64,000 nt of DNA, from NCBI GenBank assembly GCA_022828595.1, contig JAKGHH010000001.1, positions 210,627,848 to 210,691,847 of the forward strand, in the 5' to 3' direction. A model generated the notes under the pieces. It did no database searches. It was given only the letters and a program-made list of their open reading frames with translations, and was not told the DNA's origin. Below are positions 57,354 to 64,000 of the stretch, piece by piece. The first letter of the stretch is position 1. Each line of letters begins with the position of its first letter. The DNA comes from Nelumbo lutea. Lineage: Eukaryota > Streptophyta > Magnoliopsida > Proteales > Nelumbonaceae. Position numbers and translations under genes: made by a program.

Positions 57354-58400
57354 TAAGTGTAATCCAAACATCCAATTAATTGGTAAAGAACACCTTTTCC
57401 ATTCAAGCTGTTGGATGGAGGATAATTTATGGGTAAAAAGCGAAATATTATATTTATGATATACTTTTTTTTTTCTAATTTTTCACTTATTGAAATAATT
57501 TATTTATTTTTGGATTTAACATCGGGAAAAGCAATTGAATTGCATGTTCTATGACTAGTACCATATAAATGGTATCTAGGTGGGTTGAATAAGTCAATAA
57601 TTGACAACTTTTTAGAGCATCAAGATCTACCTCTCAATGGATCTCACCTAGTTCTTTAACCAGGCCAAGAATCAGATTGAACAGACCATATAGACTGTTT
57701 TTCTTGGACTATTTGAACTATTGAAGATGCAAAAGTTCTGGTAAAGCTCAAGAAAATATTCAAAAAAGTTCAGTACTACTCAGATGGTAAAAGGTCAGTT
57801 GATTGTGCTAATTCTTGTACATGGGGACCAGTTTATGTGGGTCCCCACCTTAAGCTTGACACATGAAGGGTCATGGTCCTAGGCTCCTAGACCTGAGACG
57901 CTTCAGTGTACTTAATTAGTTGAGAGCGACTTGGTTCTGCAGCCACAGGGCCCAATCAGTAAATAATGGGTCCATAAACCTTCATAACTTACCCCATCAA
58001 GTTGGGACCCACTCCTAGATGGGTCCAGGAATGTGTCTAGTCCAGATATCAGCATGATAGGTTGATCTTTGACCATCTAATTGATACATCACTTTCTCAG
58101 CTTTCTAACATCTTCTATGTAACTTTTTCCATAGTCCAGTCATGTACAGTAGAGTAAACACTTGCACCTGCATTCTATATTTCGATTTGATTTTTGGCCC
58201 ATCTTATGTCCATGGAGGGGACCCATTAATATATGACGAGTGACAAGTTTTATGGGTCCCACATTTGATCGGTGCTGGAATGGAGGAATTCATCAGTGGG
58301 TCTGGTTAAGTCGTAAATCCGTATTGACTCAACTCTATCGGGTTAGGGTAGGACAGCCTTAATCAGGTTTCGGGTTGGTATTAGTTTTTTATGTTAAAAG
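57354..58400. other. Intergenic DNA
   Basis: Mixed composition, several GGGTCC/GGACCC phrases, no gene seen. Confidence 0.4.
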
Positions 58401-58408
58401 CCTAAAAC

Positions 58409-59018
58409 TAGGGGTGCTTATAAAAAATTGAGGCTTCGTTTGGAAAGGAGTACAAATGTAATTATACAGAGTGCAAAACTTTGTATTTTGTGTTCTTTTA
58501 TTTGTATTTGTATTGTATGAATTTGTATTTATACTCTTTTCAAACTGAGCCTGAAGAACTGAATCGAATTGAAAAATGTAGTTAACCAAATTGGTCAATT
58601 AGGTTTTGGTTCTATATTTTTGAAAAAATCGAAAGATTGGTTTAATATACCTCACATATTATCTATATATTATATATATGTATTATATATAAACATATAC
58701 ATATATTATATTTATAATTATTTTATTTATATTTATCTATTTAAAACATATAATATATTATAAATATATTACATATATTTGTAGCATTTATAATATAATA
58801 TACATATTTATAATATATTATATGTCATTTATTATTTATAATATAATATTATATATATTTATAATATATGTTATAAATATAAAAAATAAAAAAACTAAAA
58901 AACCAAGCGGTCAAAAATCAAAATTGATCAATCGGTTAATTGGTGGTATCAATTCGACTTTGGTTTGGGGATATGGAAAAACTGATAGGATCGGTTAACT
59001 GAACAGTGAGTACCCCTA
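58409..59018. mobile_element. hAT-like element, TAGGGGTG family copy 3, perfect 8-bp duplication, hosting a MITE
   Basis: CCTAAAAC occurs at 58401-58408 and 59019-59026. Ends TAGGGGTGCTTAT and GTGAGTACCCCTA. The AT-alternating core (about 58650-58880) matches the style of copies 1 and 2. It contains the 120-bp MITE at 58432-58551; without it the element is about 487 bp, near the size of its relatives. Confidence 0.88.
58432..58551. mobile_element. Small MITE nested in the hAT element (120 bp)
   Basis: Left GGCTTCGTTTGGAAAGGAGT; right, inverted, GGCTCAGTTTGAAAAGAGTA. TGA at 58429-58431 and 58552-58554 is a 3-bp duplication. Tourist-like by ends and 3-bp target, though TGA is not the usual TWA. 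Confidence 0.75.
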
Positions 59019-59047
59019 CCTAAAACCGATCTATTTATAGTAGCAAC

Positions 59048-59309
59048 CAAGGTTTTTAAAATGGAACCGGATAACAAACCGATAAGGGGTTTGGTTCCCA
59101 AGTCAAATGGTCCATCGTTTGAACCAAATAAACTACCTCTTCTAACAAAAAAAATTATAAAAGGCCAAAATCATTGAATGGTTCAACCGCCTGGATCAGC
59201 AATTTCCTTACCAAGTCAATGGTTTTTAGTGAAATAACAATTATGGGGTAAAAAAGGAACCGGTCACCTGATCTGGTTTATCCGATCCGATCCGGTTTTG
59301 AAAACCATA
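59048..59309. mobile_element. hAT-like MITE (262 bp)
   Basis: Starts CAAGGTTTTTAAAATGG; right end, inverted, TATGGTTTTCAAAACCGG. Flanking octamers GTAGCAAC (59040-59047) and ATAGCAAC (59310-59317) match 7 of 8. Confidence 0.72.
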
Positions 59310-59699
59310 ATAGCAACATTGAAATCGGGTCGGGCGGAGGTTGTTCTGGATCAGGTTCTACTGATCCTGGGGCTGGGGTATCATTTCTTGGGCAGTTCAC
59401 AGTTGGGTCAGTCCTGGTCAACTAATGGCACCATAGTAAATTTCCACAAGATCATGGCTTTTTGATGCACGCAAGTTGAGGAACATATTTATGGTGGCAG
59501 ATATGTTAGGTACCTAAGCATGAAGAAGCATGAAGAAGCATCAACAAACAACAATTCCTAAAGCCAGGTCACGAGGGCATTGTAATAATAACACAATAAT
59601 TAAAATTAATTAACACATAAATGACGATTACATTGGACGGTCAAGATCATCTGATCAAAACATACTTACTCAGTTGGCGGTCTGGCCTCTTCCCATAAA

Positions 59700-60850
59700 A
59701 GAAGCCCACGTTTGAACGTTGAACTTTGAACGTTTCTAATTCGAACTAAAAACCGCATGAGGCATGATCGCTAAGTGACTACCGGAAACCGGGAAGAGGC
59801 GGTGACCACCGGTCACGGACCTTGGATTGGGCGCCGAATCGTCATTGGATCTCCGCACCCGAGCTTTCGGAGTATTCACAACTTCCCATTTGAAGCCCTC
59901 CCACCTCTTCCTCTCATCTTTTTCTCCCAGAAAAGAAAGGAGACTGGAGACAGCCTCTGACACCGTCAGATCGGAATAAGTTGCAGTTGCAGAAGGTCAG
60001 TGCTGGTGCCGGGTCCCAGAGACCCGGCCCCACAACAGCCCCACCCCGTCGGGGACGAACGAAACAATGTAGTCGCCAACGCCACCTGGTCCACCCCCAC
60101 CCAGCCCTGAGCCCTCTGTCTGGTAGCGGAGCCGTGACACGAGAAGTTCGATTACAGCTGTATTCGATTTCCTCGGCCTGTCTCTGTTATTCCCTTTTCT
60201 GTTTGATTTTGATTAATTAATGCAAATGTTTATTTACTTTTTAATAATTTCTGGTTATCCCTTCTCCTTTTAATATTTCACGTTCGAGGCTTTTCCTTCG
60301 TCATCGACGTCGTCGTCTCCTCCCCTACGTTCTCTCTTCCTCTCTCTCTCCCTCTCTTTCTCGCTTTCTGGGGTTCGTTCCTTTTTTCCGTAAATGCGAA
60401 GCTTTTAGGGTTTCGAGGGGGATTCCGGGGTGCAGTCGGGAGTTTGAGTATAACTATAGGGTTTACTGATCTTTCGGTCAGTGGATTTGGGTTGAATTCT
60501 TCGAGATATCCGATGGTTTCAGAGCTCAAAATTTGGATTTTGGGGGAGGAAGCTGTGTTCACGTGAACGTCGTTGTTGTCTTTTCGGTTTTTCAGAGGGT
60601 TTTGGGGGAGTAAGCTGCGACTCTGCCATCTCCACTTGATTTTACTGAAAAAAAGCGTTCCTTTTATTCCTTTACTCTCTCCTTCTCGAGAATTGCAGTT
60701 GCCTATATTCTTCTTTTCATTTCTTTTTTCTTCTCTTTTTGGGGAATTCTCAGCTGGGTTTCTAGCGATTTGAGCTCAGTCTTTGCTAGTGTGCGCCAGG
60801 GTGGCGTTAATTTGAGACAGTGAGAAAGAGAGAGAGAGAGAGCTTCATGT
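59700..60850 (+). promoter_or_regulatory. GC-rich promoter/5' leader-like region
   Basis: GC content rises sharply after 59.7 kb. CT-rich leader text lies at 59898-59940 and 60300-60365, and GA runs at about 60829-60842, as in plant untranslated leaders. No ORF here has a recognisable domain. It may be the distal leader of the DUF1005 gene, with a long 5' intron accepted at 63038, or the start of another gene or non-coding transcript. It does not carry the LEA_2 coding strand. Confidence 0.35.
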
Positions 60851-61414
60851 AAAGGTTCTATTCTTCTCACCTTTACTCTCTATGTATATTTATTATTAAT
60901 ATCAATTCTTTTTCTGCCATTTCCCTTTCTTTGTTGCAGTTTACAATTTGTGTATGATGGGTTACTTAAGTTATTACGCTTGCCTTTGCTTTAGCTGAGT
61001 AATTTAATGGTTGAATTTGGTAGAAAAAGTGAATTAATCGCAGAAGCAGGAGTAAGCAATTGTTTTTCTGTTCCATGATAGTTTGATTAGTGCTGTGAAA
61101 ACAACCTATTTGGTGCTGCTTCTGATCCAGTACGTTCTGTGCAGAAGCAGAATAAATATACCAAAAAAGTGTTCATTTCATTGTTCGCTTCTGTTTATTG
61201 TTTACAAGTCTTTTGGGTATTTGCTCTGGAAACTATGATTCTACACTGATATAAAATAACAGATTGTTATGCTCTGGAAACTAATTCTGCTCCTATATAA
61301 CTGATTGTAACTAGACAAGAAGAAAAGCTGGAAAGAAGAAACTGTGTGGGAAAAAGAATATAGCCTATAATTAAAGAACAAACCAGACATGAGGGTGGAA
61401 ATTTTACAATGAAA

Positions 61415-62053
61415 TCATTTAGACCTGGAGCTGCAATGTGGGTCTACACTGGTTCCATTCAATGGGAAGAACCGGAGTAGGCAAGACAAGTGACTCCAGA
61501 ACTTAACAGACCCTAGGAACCCTACCCTCCACCGGGTTCTTGCGTCGCCTCTAAGATCAAATGATATTTTGTTCTCCTTCAAAGATGCATCGAGTACCTC
61601 CATCCCCTCTGTATCTAATGGGATAGACATAGATGGGACAACATATGCGAGATCTTTGGAGCTGTTCATGGGAACATCGAAGGGGATGGCTGTCAATTGG
61701 GCTATTTTTATTCCATTGAAATAGAGAAAGAAGCTTATGTCTGAGAAGGTTGCATGAGCATTGGCATTGTCATTCTCTGCCCTGATGGTGATGCTGATCT
61801 GTGTATCCAGTTGTCCAGTCTGGGAGTAGTCTAGCTTGTCCAGATTAGCTTGCACGACACTGATGAAGGGTACTCTTGGCCGGATGATCATGTAACCGAT
61901 GAACACAACAAGACCTGTGACTATCACTGAAATGGCTATAATGGTGCAGATGATGGCAGCACACCATACCAAGAAATGGGTTCGTCTTTCTTGTGCACCA
62001 CGAAGTGGCCCTGGCATCAGTGAATGATGGCGGGGTCTTCCAAAAGACAACAT
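61415..62053 (-). CDS. NDR1/HIN1-like LEA_2 family membrane protein
   Basis: Intact single-exon frame of 212 codons. The N-terminus is basic (residues 1-25, including RGAQERRTH). A transmembrane segment spans about 28-57 (VWCAAIICTIIAISVIVTGL and VVFIGYMII), followed by IRPRVPFISV. Next is a LEA_2/WHy-type beta domain (about 70-185) with LDTQISITIRAENDNANAHA, FFLYFNGIKIAQL and the typical end TRWRVGFLGSVKFWSHLSC. It stops after LNGTSVDPHCSSRSK. The ATG at 62053 is the first that gives the basic-TM layout. Family members are plasma-membrane-associated and linked with defence or stress responses; the exact role here is unknown. Length fits the family (about 200-220). Its promoter should lie right of 62053, facing the DUF1005 gene head to head. 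Confidence 0.88.
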   Translation of the reverse strand: MLSFGRPRHHSLMPGPLRGAQERRTHFLVWCAAIICTIIAISVIVTGLVVFIGYMIIRPRVPFISVVQANLDKLDYSQTGQLDTQISITIRAENDNANAHATFSDISFFLYFNGIKIAQLTAIPFDVPMNSSKDLAYVVPSMSIPLDTEGMEVLDASLKENKISFDLRGDARTRWRVGFLGSVKFWSHLSCLLRFFPLNGTSVDPHCSSRSK

Positions 62054-62636
62054 TCAGGAACTGTCTAGGTTTTTTAGTTTTATGTTGCAGCATTGGATTT
62101 AGATTGTGGGAGGTTGGCAAGAGAACTACCTTGGGTTCTATATTTTAATTTGTGGGGGAGGTTTTGGCATCTTCCTTCCCTGGTGCAAAAGCCACTGCAT
62201 TCTTCTAGAGGAAATGTGTCTGTTTTAGGAGTGTCACTTACTTTATCACTGGGTAAAGAAAATACCAAACTTGCACCGCTAAATACCACATATTCGCTTT
62301 TCTTTCTCTTTTCTTGTTTGCTCATCTTCTTTTCTTCTTTTTAAAATGGGGTGTAGCATATGTGATCTTGCAGCAGATATTTCTTTTCTATCCCATGCAT
62401 GTTTTATGACAAGAAAGTGTTCCATCTTCTAGTTGGAAAAAAAATTACACAGAATGATTCATCAAAGTACATACAAAATACAATAGTTTGCTCATGGCCA
62501 CGGTTGATTTACTTCAACTTTTTTCTTGCGATTAAATTATTAACTGAGAGGCAATCTTCTAAAGAAGAAAAAAGAACTTTAAAAGAAAGGACTTGACAGA
62601 ATGACAGGTGCAAGGAAAAACGGGTTTATTTCCTTG

Positions 62637-62644
62637 TATATAAG
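62637..62644 (+). promoter_or_regulatory. TATA-like motif upstream of the DUF1005 gene
   Basis: TATATAAG about 450 bp before the ATG; could be a proximal core promoter, with the leader then spliced to 63039. Confidence 0.25.
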
Positions 62645-63022
62645 CAAGTTCAGAAAATACATTACAATTTATAGTTGCTTAGGGAGCTAAAAGTACTGAT
62701 GCTTATAAAATTATATCGTTCAGAATTTGAATGCTCCCAAAATGATGACCCTGCAAGTAGGCTTGCTTTTTCTTGGAGGGTTTTTTTTTTTGGAGTCTAG
62801 ATGCTGTACATTTCTTGCATTAGCTTGAAATCAGCTTTAACCAACTCCTCAGAAGGTTTTTTTATCCTCCCTTCTCAAGACAGGAAATGGTTTCTTACTT
62901 AGCTATCTTGTTTTGGAATGAAACTTAGCTATAACTAAGGTGAAATCAACAGGTTTCCAAATCCTAACTGAAACAATTTGGTAGGTAATGTGCATCTTGG
63001 TCTCCTCTTTGATTGTTTTTTG

Positions 63023-63038
63023 CCTACCTTTTTAACAG
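63023..63038 (+). other. Candidate splice acceptor before the first coding exon
   Basis: A pyrimidine-rich tract ending TTTTTAACAG, AG at 63037-63038, then GGTCCTGAAC. This suggests that the exon with the ATG starts at 63039 and that a 5' UTR intron precedes it. Confidence 0.45.
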
Positions 63039-63095
63039 GGTCCTGAACAAGTTGGTAGATAATTTCGTGTTAATGGAGAAAGACTTATAACCTGT

Positions 63096-63706
63096 ATGGA
63101 CCCCCAAGCTTTTGTCAGGTTGTCCATTGGGTCCCTGGGGCTGAGAGTCCCAGTTGCAGCTTCAAAGGCTGGTCAAATTGGAATCCACGCATCCTCCTCA
63201 CCATGCTCTTGTGAGATACGTTTACGAGGCTTCCCTGTTCAGACAGCACCAGTTCCCCTAATCTCCTCCGCTGAGGCTACACCAGATCTCCATAGCATTG
63301 CTACAATCTTCTATCTTGAAGAATCTGATGTTAAAACTCTGTTGGAACCTGGCAGGCTTCATCCATCTTGTGCCTATTTAGAGATTATTGTTTTCACAGG
63401 GTGGAAGGGCTTCCATTGTGGTGTCAACAGCAAGAAGCAACAGATTGGGAAGTTGAGATTGCAGGTCAGTCCTGAATGGGGGGAAGGGAAGTCAGTGTTG
63501 CTTCATAACGGATGGACAGGAATTGGCAAGAACAAGCAGGATGGTGGTAAACCAAGAGCTGAACTGCATCTAAGAGTGAAATTGGATCCAGATCCAAGAT
63601 ATGTTTTCCAGTTTGAAGATGAGACAGCACTAAGTCCCCAGATAGTTCAACTTCGGGGCACCATCAAGCAACCTATTTTCAGTTGCAAGTTCAGTTGTGA
63701 CAGGAG
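63096..63706 (+). CDS. DUF1005 family protein, first coding exon (partial gene)
   Basis: Starts MDPQAFVRLSIGSLGLRVPV, followed by SSPCSCEIRLRGFPVQTAPV, the characteristic opening of plant DUF1005 proteins as I recall them from Arabidopsis. Further family-like stretches are HPSCAYLEIIVFTGWKGFHC, GKLRLQVSPEWGEGKSVLLH, ELHLRVKLDPDPRYVFQFED and QLRGTIKQPIFSCKFSCDR. About 203 codons, no breaks. The exon ends at AG|GTAAGA (donor 63707-63708), with two bases of the next codon. DUF1005 proteins are about 400-plus residues, so roughly half remains beyond the window. Molecular function is not established. Start choice is firm from the conserved N-terminus. Confidence 0.93.
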
Positions 63707-64000
63707 GTAAGAGTTTGTGATAAAATTTGTAACAGAAAAACATATCAGTCACCTAATTCGTAATAGCAAAATGAGAACAAAGGCATATAGTCATAAAGAA
63801 CAGATAAATAAATGGAGAAACAGATAGGGGAATCAATTAAAATCATCAGAGGTTGGGAATTCATTCACCCAAAACCATTCACATGGATTACCTCCAGGTT
63901 AGTCTGACTTCTACAACCTAATGATAGTTTCTTCACCAAATACTCTCCAAATGACTATATAAACTACACCATTCAATCTGCTCCTACTTTTGATAAAAAA
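63707..64000 (+). other. Intron of the DUF1005 gene (runs out of window)
   Basis: Begins GTAAGAGTTTG; AT-rich, no acceptor or following exon before the window ends. Confidence 0.75.

Noticed and set aside
58569..58763. Tyr/Ile-rich plus-strand frame
   Set aside because: AT-alternating core of the hAT-like element.
61845..62344. Frames at 61845-62120 (-), 62080-62325 (-) and 62093-62344 (+)
   Set aside because: Overlap the LEA_2 gene or its upstream region in other frames, with no domain content.

Overview
This window looks like repeat-dominated nuclear DNA of a flowering plant. The evidence is plant-type Copia and Gypsy LTR retrotransposons, a 5'-truncated plant LINE, hAT, Mutator, Tourist and CACTA terminal repeats, long (CT)n/(GA)n/(CTT)n microsatellites, and two plant-specific gene families at the right end (an NDR1/HIN1-like LEA_2 protein and a DUF1005 protein). 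I cannot name the species. There are no rRNA or tRNA genes, CRISPR arrays or bacterial features. Only the last ~4 kb is convincingly genic; nearly everything to its left is transposon or AT-rich intergenic DNA.

Layout. 1-1295: 3' end of a Copia element (RT end, RNase H, LTR). 1922-3342: minus-strand LINE fragment between 20-bp direct repeats. 4.7-5.1 kb: GA/CT-rich stretch that may be an old gene leader. 5.5-7.3 kb: a MITE and a hAT-type element. 8217-27135: a nest of insertions. A CACTA-like terminus holds element A (minus strand, 8297-26714, gag only). A's left LTR is split by element B (plus strand, 9031-21275, gag plus an antisense ORF, perfect 5-bp target duplication). B's gag is split by a degenerate minus-strand Copia (C, to 16913) that abuts an unrelated LTR (D). 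27.7-59.3 kb: mostly small DNA transposons, namely a solo LTR, hAT elements, Tourist-like MITEs, two Mutator-like elements, Helitron 3' ends, and an AT-rich repeat array at 47.0-49.7 kb.

Right end. A GC-rich leader-like stretch (59.7-60.85 kb) precedes an intact single-exon minus-strand LEA_2 gene (61415-62053). A plus-strand DUF1005 gene follows, whose first coding exon (63096-63706) ends at a clear splice donor and runs out of the window.

The most interesting structure is the nest, and within it element B: two LTRs, PBS and PPT, a gag on one strand, a 97-bp tandem array, and on the opposite strand a degraded ORF of the 'putative gypsy type transposon' (PF04195) kind, with no recognisable pol. 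This is the layout expected of a non-autonomous Tat-lineage element with an antisense additional ORF. Element A independently shows a similar gag-only plan with an 83-bp tandem array. Coordinates come from reading the sequence by eye; family names rest on motif recognition, not searches.
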